In this document: in pieces, positions 47,259-56,695 of the stretch
Position numbering within the stretch: the stretch's first letter is position 1
How the letters are laid out: each line of letters starts with the position of its first letter
Made by a program: the position numbers and the translations under genes
Notes under the pieces: model-generated
Databases searched by the model: none
Seen by the model: only the letters and a program-made list of their open reading frames with translations
What the model was told of the DNA's origin: nothing
NCBI RefSeq assembly: GCF_012999535.1
Contig: NZ_JABBWV010000017.1
Span: 62,001-126,000 of the forward strand
DNA from: Microbispora sp. H11081
GTDB lineage: Bacteria; Actinomycetota; Actinomycetes; Streptosporangiales; Streptosporangiaceae
Direction: 5' to 3'
Length of the DNA: 64,000 bases

Positions 47259-48089
47259 GTGACGAGCGGGGTCGACTGGAAGCGGTCGGGCGAGTACGAG
47301 GACATCATCTACGAGACCGCCGAGGGGATGGCGAAGATCACGATCAACCGCCCCGAGCGGCACAACGCCTTCCGCCCCACCACCTTGTTCGAGCTCCGCG
47401 AGGCCTTCGACCGGGCTCAGGAGGACACCGAGGTCGGTGTGATCATCTTCACCGGCGCCGGGGACAAGGCGTTCTGCTCCGGCGGTGACCAGAAGATCCG
47501 CGGCGACGACGGCTACGTCGACGACAAGACCCACGGCATCGGTCGGCTCAACGTCCTGGACCTCCAGGTGCAGATCCGCCGCTGCCCCAAGCCGGTCATC
47601 GCGATGGTGGCGGGCTACGCGATCGGCGGCGGTCACGTGCTGCACGTCTGCTGCGACCTGACCATCGCCGCGGACAACGCGAAGTTCGGCCAGACCGGTC
47701 CCAAGGTGGGCTCGTTCGACGGCGGATACGGCTCCTGGCTGCTCGCCGAGACCGTGGGCCTCAAGCGGGCCCGCGAGATCTGGTACCTGTGCCGTCAGTA
47801 CGACGCCCAGACCGCGCTCCAGTGGGGTCTGGTCAACGCCGTCGTGCCGATCGAGCGCCTGGAGGAGGAGACCGTCCAGTGGGCGCGCGAGCTGCTGGAG
47901 AAGTCGCCTCTCGCGCTGCGCATGCTCAAGGGCGCGCTCAACGCGGTGACCGACGGCGCGGCCGGCATGCAGCAGTTCGCCGGCGACGCGACGCTGCTCT
48001 ACTACATGAGCGAGGAGGCCCAGGAGGGCCGCGACGCGTTCAAGGAGAAGCGCAAGCCGGACTTCTCGAAGTATCCCCGACGGCCCTGA
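47259..48089 (+). CDS. menB: 1,4-Dihydroxy-2-naphthoyl-CoA synthase
   Basis: 276 residues of the crotonase fold. The MenB features are [26 protein letters not shown] and [13 protein letters not shown], with the C-terminal [15 protein letters not shown]. It cyclises o-succinylbenzoyl-CoA. GTG 47259 follows AAGGAG at 5 nt. It is followed by an intrinsic terminator and then menD. Confidence 0.96.
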   Translation: MTSGVDWKRSGEYEDIIYETAEGMAKITINRPERHNAFRPTTLFELREAFDRAQEDTEVGVIIFTGAGDKAFCSGGDQKIRGDDGYVDDKTHGIGRLNVLDLQVQIRRCPKPVIAMVAGYAIGGGHVLHVCCDLTIAADNAKFGQTGPKVGSFDGGYGSWLLAETVGLKRAREIWYLCRQYDAQTALQWGLVNAVVPIERLEEETVQWARELLEKSPLALRMLKGALNAVTDGAAGMQQFAGDATLLYYMSEEAQEGRDAFKEKRKPDFSKYPRRP

Positions 48090-48098
48090 CGGGGGCGG

Positions 48099-48134
48099 GG
48101 AGAGGCCACGCGATGGCGGTGGCCTCTCCGTTTT
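48099..48134 (+). terminator. Intrinsic terminator after menB
   Basis: GGAGAGGCCA (48099-48108) pairs with TGGCCTCTCC (48120-48129) and is followed by G and TTTT. This is the most classical terminator in the window. Confidence 0.85.
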
Positions 48135-48219
48135 GCCGTACGCTTGCGGCTGCGGGAACGGGAGGAGACGGGCGGTTGGACACGAACCGGGCCGACCGGG
48201 GCGTTCTGGAGGCACGGCG

Positions 48220-49869
48220 GTGAACCCGGCGACCGCGCTCTCGACCGTCCTGATCGACGAACTGGTGCGCTGCGGGGTCACCGACGTGGTGCTCGCCCCC
48301 GGCTCCCGGTCCGCGCCGCTGGCGCTCGCCGCGTACGGCGAGTCGCGGCTGCGGCTGCACGTGCGCATAGACGAGCGCTCGGCCTCGTATCTGGCGCTCG
48401 GCCTTGCCAAGCGGTCGGAGCGGCCGGTCGCCCTGATCTGCACCTCGGGCACGGCGGCGGCCAACTTCCACCCCGCCGTCATCGAGGCGTCGGAGTCTGG
48501 CGTGCCGCTGCTCGTGCTGACCGCCGACCGGCCGCCCGAACTGCGCGGCACCGGCGCCAACCAGACGATCGACCAGGTCAAGCTGTACGGCTCGGCCGTA
48601 CGCTGGTTCGCCGAGGTCGGCGTTCCCGAGGAGCGGCCCGGCCAGGTGGCCTACTGGCGATCGCTGGTGTGCCGGGCCTGCCAGCGCGCCGCCGGGCCGC
48701 CCGACCCCGGTCCCGTCCACCTCAACGTGGCATTCCGCGAGCCGCTGATCCCCGACGGCGACGCGAGCTGGTGCGAGCCGCTCAACGGCGACGCCTCCGG
48801 CCCGTGGATGCGGGCGCGGGTCGCGCCGCCCTCCGCCGCCCTGCACATCCCGCCGACGCGCCGCGGCGCCCTGGTCATCGGCGACGGCGCCGCCAACGTG
48901 CGGCGGTACGTCGCGGCCGCCGGCATGGCGGGCTGGCCCGTGCTGTCGGAGCCCAACGGCGGCGGCAGGTACGGCGACCACGCGATCTCCACCTATCACT
49001 TCCTCCTGGGCGACCAGGAATGGGCCGACGCCCACCAGCCGGACGTGGTGGTCACCCTCGGCCGCCCCGGGCTTTCGCGCCCGCTGCTGTCGTGGCTGCG
49101 TCGGGCCGAGGAGCACATCGTGGTGGCCCCCGACCTGACCAGGTGGCCCGACCCGACGCGTTCCGCGACCCAGGTGGCGCAGGCGGTGGAGATCCCGATC
49201 GCCGCGGGAGGGGACGCCTGGCTGCGCGACTGGCGGCACGCGGAACACCTCGCCCGCCACGCGCTCGACGAGGTGCTCGGCTCCTCGGGGCTGACCGAGC
49301 CGCGGCTGGCCAGGGACCTCGCCGAGGTACTGCCCAACGGGTCGCTGCTGTTCTGCGGATCGTCCATGCCGATCCGCGACCTCGACCAGGTCATGCGCCC
49401 TCGGCGCGGACTGCGCCTGATGGCCAGCAGGGGCGCATCGGGCATCGACGGCCTGGTCTCCACCGCCATCGGGTCCGCGCTCGCCCACAACGGGCCGGCG
49501 TACGCGCTGATCGGCGACCTCACCCTGCTGCACGACCAGAACGGGCTGATCCTCGGTCCGCGGGAGCCCAGGCCCGACCTGTGCCTGGTGGTGGTGAACA
49601 ACGACGGCGGCGGGATCTTCTCGCTGCTGCCGCAGGCCGCGATCGAGGACCCGTTCGAACGGGTCTTCGGCACCCCTCACGGCATCGATTTCGGCTACCT
49701 CGCCGCCGCAGGCGGCCTGCCGTACACGCTGGTGGAGGAGCCCGAGGAGCTGTCCAGGGCGATCAAGGGGGACGGCCTGCGACTGGTGGAGGCGCGCACC
49801 GACCGTGCGAGCAACGCGGCCGTACACGCCGCGATGCGCGAGGCCGTACGCGCCGCCATGCGCGGCTGA
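48220..49869 (+). CDS. menD: SEPHCHC synthase
   Basis: 549 residues, ThDP enzyme. N-terminal VVLAPGSRSAPLALA and the ThDP-activating Glu in RIDERSASY; TSGTAAANFHPAV; and C-terminal ThDP/Mg motif GDLTLLHDQNGL to NNDGGGIFS. It joins 2-oxoglutarate and isochorismate in menaquinone synthesis. TGGAGG precedes GTG 48220. It is separated from menB by a terminator but faces the same way. Confidence 0.96.
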   Translation: MNPATALSTVLIDELVRCGVTDVVLAPGSRSAPLALAAYGESRLRLHVRIDERSASYLALGLAKRSERPVALICTSGTAAANFHPAVIEASESGVPLLVLTADRPPELRGTGANQTIDQVKLYGSAVRWFAEVGVPEERPGQVAYWRSLVCRACQRAAGPPDPGPVHLNVAFREPLIPDGDASWCEPLNGDASGPWMRARVAPPSAALHIPPTRRGALVIGDGAANVRRYVAAAGMAGWPVLSEPNGGGRYGDHAISTYHFLLGDQEWADAHQPDVVVTLGRPGLSRPLLSWLRRAEEHIVVAPDLTRWPDPTRSATQVAQAVEIPIAAGGDAWLRDWRHAEHLARHALDEVLGSSGLTEPRLARDLAEVLPNGSLLFCGSSMPIRDLDQVMRPRRGLRLMASRGASGIDGLVSTAIGSALAHNGPAYALIGDLTLLHDQNGLILGPREPRPDLCLVVVNNDGGGIFSLLPQAAIEDPFERVFGTPHGIDFGYLAAAGGLPYTLVEEPEELSRAIKGDGLRLVEARTDRASNAAVHAAMREAVRAAMRG

Positions 49870-49966
49870 TCGTTTCGCAAGCTCATGTGGTGTCATTCCT
49901 CAGGCGGATGCCGCACTCCCGGGGCGACGGCAGAATGGGTGCTGTTTCCCCGCCGTGAGGAGTGAG

Positions 49967-50605
49967 ATGCACGTCGACGAGTGGCTTCAGACCATCCCGT
50001 CCGTCTGGGTCTACGTGCTCGTGGGCGCCGTCATCGGGCTGGAGAGTCTGGGCATCCCGCTCCCGGGCGAGATCGTGCTGGTGAGCTCCGCGCTGCTGTC
50101 GTCCAGAGGAGTCGTCGACCCCCTGATCGTCGGGATCTGCGCCAGCGGAGGCGCGATCATCGGAGACTCGATCGGCTACATGATCGGCCGCAAGGGCGGC
50201 CGGCCGCTGTTCGACCGGCTGGGACGGCGCTTCCCGAAGCACTTCGGCCCCGCCCACATCGCCAAGGCGGAGCAGGTGTTCCACCGTCACGGGATGTGGG
50301 CGGTGTTCTTCGGCCGCTTCGTGGCACTGCTGCGGATCCTCGCGGGGCCGCTGGCCGGTGCCCTGCACATGCCGTACTGGCGCTTCCTCATCGCCAACAT
50401 CCTCGGCGGCGTGGTGTGGGCCGGCGGGACCACGGCGGCCGTCTACTACCTGGGCGTGGTGGCCGACAAGTGGCTCAAGGGGTTCTCCTGGGTCGGGCTG
50501 GTGATCGCCCTCCTGTTCGGCCTGGGCACCACGGTGTGGCTGAAGCGCAAGGCCGCCAAGGCGGCGAGCGAGGAGCCCGTGCCGGAAACCGTCAGCGCCT
50601 CCTGA
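49967..50605 (+). CDS. DedA family membrane protein
   Basis: 212 residues with about five membrane segments. Family motifs are GIPLPGEIVL, GDSIGYMIGRKGG, FFGRFVALLRILAGPLAGA and MPYWRFLIANILGGVVWA. DedA/VTT proteins are thought to scramble or transport lipid carriers such as undecaprenyl phosphate. ATG 49967 follows GAGGAG. The C-terminal KRKAAKAASEE is cytoplasmic. Confidence 0.93.
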   Translation: MHVDEWLQTIPSVWVYVLVGAVIGLESLGIPLPGEIVLVSSALLSSRGVVDPLIVGICASGGAIIGDSIGYMIGRKGGRPLFDRLGRRFPKHFGPAHIAKAEQVFHRHGMWAVFFGRFVALLRILAGPLAGALHMPYWRFLIANILGGVVWAGGTTAAVYYLGVVADKWLKGFSWVGLVIALLFGLGTTVWLKRKAAKAASEEPVPETVSAS

Positions 50606-50660
50606 CGCGCCGTCCGATTTCCGCCGGTTCTCGGGGCGGGCGTACCGCCACGATGAGGAC

Positions 50661-51188
50661 ATGTCGTTCGAGATCAGGGCCATCGCGCCCGACGTGCTGG
50701 ACCAGCTCAGAAAGATCGACGACGCCGGGCGGAGCCCGCGCCGGATCGTCGAGGAGGAGGGCGGCAACCCGTTGCGCTGCTGCCTGCGCCGCTCCCGGCC
50801 GGGGGAGGCGGTCCTGCTCGCGGCCTACGCGCCGCTGCGCCGCTGGGCGCTGGAGACCGGCGCCGACCCCGGCGCGTACGAAGAGGTCGGCCCGGTGTTC
50901 GTCCACGCGGAGCCGTGTGAGGGAGCCCAGCTGAAAACGGGGCCGGGCTATCCGGCGGCCATGGGCGGCCCGCGGCGGGTCTTCCGCACCTACCGCGCCG
51001 ACGGCTCCATCCTGGACGGGCACCTCGTCGAGGCGCACCGGTCGGAAGACCCCGTCGCGGCGTCGGCCCTGCTCGACGCCCTCCTGGAGGACCCACAGGT
51101 GGCGCTGGTCCACGTGCGGGCCGTGGAGTTCGGCTGCTTCCTGTTCGAGGCACGGTCACGCCGTTCCGATGGGCCTGCCCCCGTCTGA
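50661..51188 (+). CDS. DUF1203 family protein
   Basis: 175 residues. NPLRCCLRRSRPGEAVLLAAY, GPVFVHAEPC and RTYRADGSILDG are typical of DUF1203, a cytoplasmic family of unknown role. Start ATG 50661 (MSFEIRAIAPDVL). It lies between dedA and the second 13E12 element. Confidence 0.88.
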   Translation: MSFEIRAIAPDVLDQLRKIDDAGRSPRRIVEEEGGNPLRCCLRRSRPGEAVLLAAYAPLRRWALETGADPGAYEEVGPVFVHAEPCEGAQLKTGPGYPAAMGGPRRVFRTYRADGSILDGHLVEAHRSEDPVAASALLDALLEDPQVALVHVRAVEFGCFLFEARSRRSDGPAPV

Positions 51189-51351
51189 TCAGGCCGGGCG
51201 CCGCCGCGCGACCTGGAAGCCGGCAGCGCCGGTCACGCCGGGCTCCATGTGCGAGATCTTCCTCCACTTCGACCACGTGCTCTTTCCCCCACCTGTCGCT
51301 CCAACAAATCGCCTGCTCAGGGGTGTTGGTGGGGCGCTGGCGTGAAAGAAT

Positions 51352-51367
51352 TCACACAAGAGTTCGA
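51352..51367 (+). promoter_or_regulatory. SOS-box-like element upstream of 13E12 copy 2
   Basis: TCACAC-AAGA-GTTCGA matches 10 of 12 fixed positions of TCGAAC-N4-GTTCGA and begins 34 nt before ATG 51386, as in copy 1. Confidence 0.5.
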
Positions 51368-51385
51368 ATCGCGTCGGGAGGTGCG

Positions 51386-53401
51386 ATGGATCTGTCCGAC
51401 CTCGATCCTGAGCGCCACCATCGTTCGAATAGCGGAGATGACGGCTGGTGGGATCGGCTGATCGCCGATTCTCCGTTGTGGTCGTCCGACGGCTCGGCAG
51501 CCCGCGACGAAGATGTGGAAAACGACGCGCCCACCGACAGCGGTGCCGCCGGTGGCAAGGGCCGGTCGTCGTGGGTGCTGGTGGCTTCGTTGCGGGAGTC
51601 GGCGCAGGCGCTGGCCTTGGCTCCGGTCCCGGATGCGGTGGAGATCTGTCTGGCCGAGGCTGAGGATCTGTTGTTCGTGCGGGATCGGATCACGTGTGCG
51701 CTGGCTGAGCGGGTGGGGCGGGTGCATCGGGCGGGGCAGGCGAAGCAGCATGGGCATGCCTCCACCCGGAGTTGGTTGCGCACGGCTGGGGGGATGACGG
51801 TCGGGGGTGCGGGCCGCCTGCTCACCCTGGGGATTGAGCTGGCGCGGCTGCCCACCGTGCGGGAGATGTTCGCCGCCGGAGGGTTGGCGGCGGGGGTGGT
51901 GGAGGCGATCTGCGCCGCCGTTGCCGGGCTGACCGATGAGCAGGCGGGGCTGGCCGAGCCGATCCTGGTGGAGCTGGCCGGGCGGGCGGGTGCGGCGGAG
52001 GTGGCCAAGGCGGGGCGGTATCTGCGGGCGGTGCTGGACCCCGACGGTGAGGAGTGCGGCGAGCGTGCCGACTACGCGCGGCGGTCGTTGCGGGTGCGCC
52101 CGGGTAAGGGGGGTGGGCTGGAGGGGGAGTTCTATCTGCCGCGTGAGGCGGCGGCCCGGTTGCGGGCGCTGCTGGACGCCTATGCCCGGCCGCGGGCGGA
52201 GGGCGATGACCGGTCGCTGGCGGAGCGGCAGGCGGACGCGTTCATCGCTCTGCTGGAGCAGCAGATCACCACCGAGCTTCTCGTGCTGGTCAACGCCGAG
52301 TCCCTCCCCACCGACCCCGAACCCGATCCCACCACCGCCCCTGCAGCCGACCCGGCGACGGAGACCGCCGAAGGACCCGCGCAGGACGGGACCCCAGAAG
52401 AGACCCGGGCCAGCGACGACATCGAGCACGCCTGGCAAGCTGAGAGTGGCCGCGAGGCGTGGCAGGCCGCGGAAGCCGAGGCCGCGCCGGTCGGCCGGGA
52501 CGGCGAGGACACCAGCGCTCCCGCCGAGGACGACACGAGCGACGTCGCTAGCAAAGGTGGCAGCACGGTCGACGGCGCGAGCGGCAGTGCGGCTGACGAC
52601 GCGGGTGGCACTGCGACTGGCGGCTCGGCCGGCCTCCGTGACGAGGAGTCCGGCGGTGACGTGACCGGCCGCGCGCAGGCGAAGACCGGGCGGCGGAGCG
52701 AGTCGCGGCAGGAGCCACAGCAGAGCGACCAAGAGCACAGCGATCAGGAGCACCGCAAGCCAGAGCACGATTCGCCGCGCTCGCCGCAGCCGGGTTGGCC
52801 CAAGCAAGAGGAGCCGCAGGAGGGCGCGGGTCGTAGTCGGGAGGGGAGATCGCGGGAGTCGCGGTGGGGTGAGTGGCGCTCGCCCGGTCCTCCGGGGGAT
52901 ACCCATGCCCACCGCACCCACGCCGGGCCTCGGCCTGCGGGGGAGGTCCCGCATGGGCACAGCGGGATGGCGTTGGGTGTGGGGTTGGGGATGGTGCCGG
53001 GGTTGTTGCTGGCGACCGGGCAGGTGCTGCCCGTCACCAGCGTGCACCGGCTGGCCCGCACCTCCACCCTCATGCGGATCGTCATGGACGCCGACGGCCA
53101 GGTCCTCGACATGGGCCGCAAAGTCCGCCTGGCCACTCCCGCCCAGCGGCGGGCCATTTTCGCCCGCTACGCCACCTGCTGGATCGACGGCTGCCCGCTC
53201 CCGGCCACCCTGTGCCAGATCGACCACGCCGACAACTGGAGCACCGGCGGCCTGACCGACCTGAAACTCCTCGGCCCGGCCTGCCAGTTCCACAACCGCG
53301 ACCGCTACCAACACCCCCACCGCTACACCAGACGCCAAACCGGCAAAGACCGCTGGGCCTTCACCTACCACGGCCGGTTCGCCGGAGCCCGGAGGCAGTG
53401 A
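51386..53401 (+). CDS. 13E12 repeat family DUF222/HNH endonuclease-like protein, copy 2
   Basis: About 671 residues. ATG 51386 follows GGGAGG and reads MDLSDLDPERHH. The DUF222 domain and the HNH domain (CWIDGCPLPATLCQIDH to CQFHNRDRYQH) differ from copy 1 by only scattered residues. The linker (about 310-540) is shorter, with a different acidic/Gln-rich sequence, and joins the HNH part directly after HGHSGM where copy 1 has about 60 more residues. The last residues (FAGARRQ) also differ. Role as in copy 1 is unknown; HNH residues appear intact. Confidence 0.93.
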   Translation: MDLSDLDPERHHRSNSGDDGWWDRLIADSPLWSSDGSAARDEDVENDAPTDSGAAGGKGRSSWVLVASLRESAQALALAPVPDAVEICLAEAEDLLFVRDRITCALAERVGRVHRAGQAKQHGHASTRSWLRTAGGMTVGGAGRLLTLGIELARLPTVREMFAAGGLAAGVVEAICAAVAGLTDEQAGLAEPILVELAGRAGAAEVAKAGRYLRAVLDPDGEECGERADYARRSLRVRPGKGGGLEGEFYLPREAAARLRALLDAYARPRAEGDDRSLAERQADAFIALLEQQITTELLVLVNAESLPTDPEPDPTTAPAADPATETAEGPAQDGTPEETRASDDIEHAWQAESGREAWQAAEAEAAPVGRDGEDTSAPAEDDTSDVASKGGSTVDGASGSAADDAGGTATGGSAGLRDEESGGDVTGRAQAKTGRRSESRQEPQQSDQEHSDQEHRKPEHDSPRSPQPGWPKQEEPQEGAGRSREGRSRESRWGEWRSPGPPGDTHAHRTHAGPRPAGEVPHGHSGMALGVGLGMVPGLLLATGQVLPVTSVHRLARTSTLMRIVMDADGQVLDMGRKVRLATPAQRRAIFARYATCWIDGCPLPATLCQIDHADNWSTGGLTDLKLLGPACQFHNRDRYQHPHRYTRRQTGKDRWAFTYHGRFAGARRQ

Positions 53402-53613
53402 GAATGACAGAAGAGGCACCACTTGGGCCGGCGTGGCCTCGCGGCTGGATCCGCCGCCCGAATTCCCACCTCGCAGGTGCCGGGCACGCGAACCGGCCAC
53501 GGCCAGGCGGGCGTGGGCTGCCTGCGAGCAGGGGACGGCTTGAGGCCGGCGGAGAACTGCTCGCAGCGGCTGAGGTCCTTCGGGTCCAGCTATGCCGAGA
53601 TCCCCGGTGGTGG
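53402..53613. other. Gap after 13E12 copy 2
   Basis: 212 bp without a gene I can support. Short open frames exist on both strands but none shows a family motif or a good ribosome site. It ends at the stop of the dipeptidase gene. Confidence 0.5.
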
Positions 53614-54690
53614 TCACCGGGGCCTGCCCAGTTCGGCGCGGAAGAGCCGCCGCACGTTGCCACCGAGGACGTTCATGATCTCGTGTTCTCCCAGGCCCCG
53701 CCGCAGCAGGGCCTCGGTGACCACGGGCAACCCGCGCGGCCCGTCCAGCCCGGGCAAGGCGGCGTAGGGGTCGATGCCGTCGAAGCCGAAGTCCTCACAG
53801 CACGGGGGAGTGATGTCCTGCAGCACCTCGCGGACGAAGTCGGGCCCGAGCCCCACATGGTCGATCCCGGCGACTTCCGCCACGTGCTCGATGTGATCCA
53901 CCAGCCGGTCCACCGTGTGGTCGGCGGGGTCCTCGGCGATGAAGACGGGGAAGAAGTTGACGCAGATGACCCCGCCGGTGGCGGCGACGCCGCGGATCTG
54001 GTCGTCGGTCAGGTTGCGGTGGTGGTCACGCAGGGCCCGGGCGGAGGAGTGGGTCGCCATCACCGGGCGGGTCGCGAGCTCCAGGACGTGCTCGATCCCG
54101 CGTGCACCGAGATGGGAGACGTCGAAGATCATGCCGAGCCGCTCCATCTCCCGGACCGCCGCCACCCCCGCGTGGGTGAGCCGGCCGCCGGTGGCGTCCT
54201 CGCCGCTGCCGTCCGCGAGCGGCGTGCGCCCCCAGTGGGCGATCGAGGCGACCCGTACGCCGAGCCGGTGCAGGGTGGGCAGCAGTTCGATGGAGGAGTC
54301 CAGGCCGGGCATGCTTTCCAGCGCGAGGACCAGGGCGATCACGCCGTCGTCGAGAGCCCGGTCGACCTGCTCGCCGTCCAGGCAGAGCCGCACGGCGTCC
54401 GCGTTGCCCTCGGCCAGGGTGTGCGCGCACTCGATCATGCGCAGGGTCTGGCGCAACGCGCCGTCCGGCAGGTAGCGGTCGTCCACGAAGACCGGCAGCA
54501 CCTGCAGGTTCACGCCGCCGTCCCGCAACTGGGGCAGCCAGCGTTCTCGGAAGAACCGCGCCCACCGGCTCGGCGGGCGTTCGGCGACGGCCATGAGCAG
54601 GTCGTTGTGCGTGTCCGCGACGACGGCGGCGTGATGAAGGTCATGGTGGTGGGGCTCGGCAGGCACTTTGCTGATGGTACGCCAGGGCAT
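53614..54690 (-). CDS. Membrane-dipeptidase family (peptidase M19)
   Basis: About 358 residues. Metal-binding motifs are VADTHNDLLMA, ALESMPG, IFDVSHLG, ATHSSARAL and GIDHVGLGPDF. M19 enzymes are zinc dipeptidases acting on L-D dipeptides and some beta-lactams; actinomycete forms are cytoplasmic. The start is uncertain: ATG 54690 (MPWRTISKVP) lacks a clear Shine-Dalgarno; TTG 54753 would extend it by 21 residues across a palindrome. Two palindromes lie between it and the divergent yigZ. Confidence 0.9.
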   Translation of the reverse strand: MPWRTISKVPAEPHHHDLHHAAVVADTHNDLLMAVAERPPSRWARFFRERWLPQLRDGGVNLQVLPVFVDDRYLPDGALRQTLRMIECAHTLAEGNADAVRLCLDGEQVDRALDDGVIALVLALESMPGLDSSIELLPTLHRLGVRVASIAHWGRTPLADGSGEDATGGRLTHAGVAAVREMERLGMIFDVSHLGARGIEHVLELATRPVMATHSSARALRDHHRNLTDDQIRGVAATGGVICVNFFPVFIAEDPADHTVDRLVDHIEHVAEVAGIDHVGLGPDFVREVLQDITPPCCEDFGFDGIDPYAALPGLDGPRGLPVVTEALLRRGLGEHEIMNVLGGNVRRLFRAELGRPR

Positions 54691-54730
54691 GAATGGTGCG
54701 ATGCGTCCAAAACGGCCAATCGTGGCGGCA

Positions 54731-54746
54731 GTGTTCAAATGAACAC
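54731..54746. promoter_or_regulatory. Palindrome between dipeptidase and yigZ
   Basis: GTGTTCA-AA-TGAACAC has perfect 7-bp arms. Its place in the divergent promoter region suggests an operator, but the regulator is unknown. Confidence 0.5.
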
Positions 54747-54753
54747 GCAGCAA

Positions 54754-54769
54754 CCTTACTTCGTAAAGG
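54754..54769. promoter_or_regulatory. TetR operator candidate, site 2
   Basis: CCTTACTTCGTAAAGG is identical to the 16 bp at 43364-43379 upstream of the TetR gene. It lies upstream of both the dipeptidase and yigZ. Confidence 0.55.
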
Positions 54770-54793
54770 CGATGGGCTGAATAAGCTGATCCT

Positions 54794-55426
54794 GTGGCAG
54801 CGCCCTACCGCACAATCAGGGACATCGTCGAGCACGAGGTCGAGATCCGTCGTTCGCGCTTCGTCTGCGCGCTCGCCCCGGCGGCCACGGAGGAGGCAGC
54901 CAGGGAGTTCGTCGCCGAGCGCAGGCGGCACTACGCCGACGCGACCCACAACTGTTCGGCGTACGTCATCGGTCAGGGTGTCCGCAGGGCGGACGACGAC
55001 GGAGAGCCGGGCGGCACGGCCGGCACCCCGATGCTGGAGATGCTCACGCGGCGTGGTTTCGCCGACGTGGTCGCCGTCGTCACCCGCTACTTCGGCGGGG
55101 TGCTGCTGGGTGCGGGCGGCCTGGCGCGGGCGTACGGCGGCGCGGTGGGGGAGACGCTCGACCGGGCGGAGGTGGTCGAGATGGTCCCCGCGGCGGTCGT
55201 GACCGTGTCGGTCGGCCACGCCCAGGCCGGCCGGCTGGAAAGCGACCTGCGCGCCTCGCCGTACGCGCTGCGCGGTGTGGACTACGAGGTCGACCACGGC
55301 GCGCGGGTCGCCTTCGAGGTGGCGGTGGCCGAGGACCGGCTGCCCGTGTTCGGGGAGTGGATCGCGGCCGCCACCGCCGGGCGGGCCGAGACCGCGCTCG
55401 GCGGCACGGTCCATCTCGCCCGCTGA
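54794..55426 (+). CDS. YigZ/IMPACT family protein
   Basis: 210 residues. The UPF0029 signature is HNCSAYVIG then DDGEPGGTAGTPMLEML, followed by VVTRYFGGVLLGAGGLARAY. The C-terminal ferredoxin-like domain (DUF1949 type) starts near VTVSVGHAQ. The role in translation or stress is unclear. GTG 54794 has TAAGCT 6 nt upstream (leaderless). Confidence 0.92.
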   Translation: MAAPYRTIRDIVEHEVEIRRSRFVCALAPAATEEAAREFVAERRRHYADATHNCSAYVIGQGVRRADDDGEPGGTAGTPMLEMLTRRGFADVVAVVTRYFGGVLLGAGGLARAYGGAVGETLDRAEVVEMVPAAVVTVSVGHAQAGRLESDLRASPYALRGVDYEVDHGARVAFEVAVAEDRLPVFGEWIAAATAGRAETALGGTVHLAR

Positions 55427-55448
55427 GCGCGGCTGAGCGCGGGGCCCG

Positions 55449-56672
55449 TCACCCCTCCAGGGCGTACCGCATCACGCGGAGCTTGGCCTGCGCCTCGGCG
55501 AGTTCGGCGGCGGGGTCCGACCCGGCCATGATGCCGCAGCCGGCGAACAGCCGGGCCCGTCTGCCCGAGACGTACGCGCAGCGCAGGGCGATGCCCCACT
55601 CGCCGTCGCCGCGCGAGTCGATCCAGCCGACCGGCCCGGAGTAACCCCCGCGGTCCATGCCCTCCAGTTCGCGGATGACGCGGAGCGCGGCGCCTGTGGG
55701 GGTCCCGCCGACGGCGGCCGTGGGATGCATGGCGGCCACCACGTCGAGCACCGACGCGCCGTCGGACAGGCGTCCGGTGACACGGCTGGCCAGGTGCTGG
55801 ACGTTCGGCAGCACCAGCAGTTCGGGCTCGTCGGGCACGTCGAGCGCCGAGCAGAGGGGGGCGAGAGCCTCGCGGACCGAGGCGACCGCGAAGGCGTGCT
55901 CGTGGCGGTCCTTCTGGGAGGCGAACAGGGCGGCGCCGCGGGCGGCGTCGTCGGCGTCACCGGTGCCGCGCGGCGTGGTTCCGGCGAGGACCAGCGACTC
56001 CACCGCCCGGCCGGTGTGCCGCACGAGCAGTTCCGGCGTCGCGCCGACCAGTCCGTCGACGGAGAACGTGTAGCACTCGGGATAGCGCTCGGTCAGGCGT
56101 TGCAGCAGCACGCGGGGGTCGATGTCCCGTTCGGCGACCGCCGTCAGGTCGCGGGCCAGGACGACCTTGTCCAGCAGGCCCTCTCTGATCCGCCGTACGG
56201 CTCGCGCGACCCGCTGCTCCCACTGCGGCGCCGACAGCGAGCCGTCGCCGTACCTGATCCGGCCGGGCTCCGTACGCGGGGTGGCCAGGCCGAAGGCGTC
56301 GTCGCCGATGGTGGTGAGCCAGGCGCGGCCGTTACGGCGGGCGAGCACCACCCGGGGGACGACCAGCACGGTCCCCTCAGCGTCGGCGTCGAAGGTGAAG
56401 GAGCCGAAGGCGACCGGTCCTGAGCCCGGCATGCCGACCTCGTCCTCGATGAGCGCTCCGGCGAACAGCGAGGAAAGCCAGCCACGCGCCCAGTCGAACC
56501 GTCCGGGGCCCGGCGGCACCGCGGCCCGCGCCGCCTCCCCCCAGCCGACGAGTCCCTCGCCGTGCCTGATCCAGGCGTACGGCGCGGTGTCGGGCAGACG
56601 CGCCAGCAGATCGTCAGGGTCGCTCACCGCGACCGTGCGAACCACGAGGGGCCGGATAAGAGCGACACTCAC
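55449..56672 (-). CDS. menF: Isochorismate synthase
   Basis: About 407 residues of the chorismate-binding fold: KVVLARDLTA with the catalytic Lys, YTFSVDGLVGATPELLVR, LAGTTPRG, the HPTAAVGGTPTGAA block and ELEGMDRGGYSGPVGW. It converts chorismate to isochorismate, most simply for menaquinone given menE, menB and menD nearby; a siderophore role is the alternative, but no such genes adjoin. GTG 56672 has TAGAGT 7 nt upstream (leaderless). A GAACATGTTC palindrome lies just upstream. Confidence 0.92.
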   Translation of the reverse strand: MSVALIRPLVVRTVAVSDPDDLLARLPDTAPYAWIRHGEGLVGWGEAARAAVPPGPGRFDWARGWLSSLFAGALIEDEVGMPGSGPVAFGSFTFDADAEGTVLVVPRVVLARRNGRAWLTTIGDDAFGLATPRTEPGRIRYGDGSLSAPQWEQRVARAVRRIREGLLDKVVLARDLTAVAERDIDPRVLLQRLTERYPECYTFSVDGLVGATPELLVRHTGRAVESLVLAGTTPRGTGDADDAARGAALFASQKDRHEHAFAVASVREALAPLCSALDVPDEPELLVLPNVQHLASRVTGRLSDGASVLDVVAAMHPTAAVGGTPTGAALRVIRELEGMDRGGYSGPVGWIDSRGDGEWGIALRCAYVSGRRARLFAGCGIMAGSDPAAELAEAQAKLRVMRYALEG

Positions 56673-56695
56673 CCGACTCACTCTACGCACGATCT

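Larger units (their letters stand above)
51289..53401 (+). repeat. 13E12-type repeat unit, copy 2
   Basis: Second copy of the unit at 9590-11926, including the shared upstream blocks CCACCTG...TCCAAC (51289-51305) and AATTCAC...GTTCGA (51349-51367). Direct orientation relative to copy 1. Confidence 0.75.

Noticed and set aside
46011..56672. Complete menaquinone operon
   Set aside because: Genes are on both strands with separate promoters and terminators, and menA, menC and menG are absent from the window.
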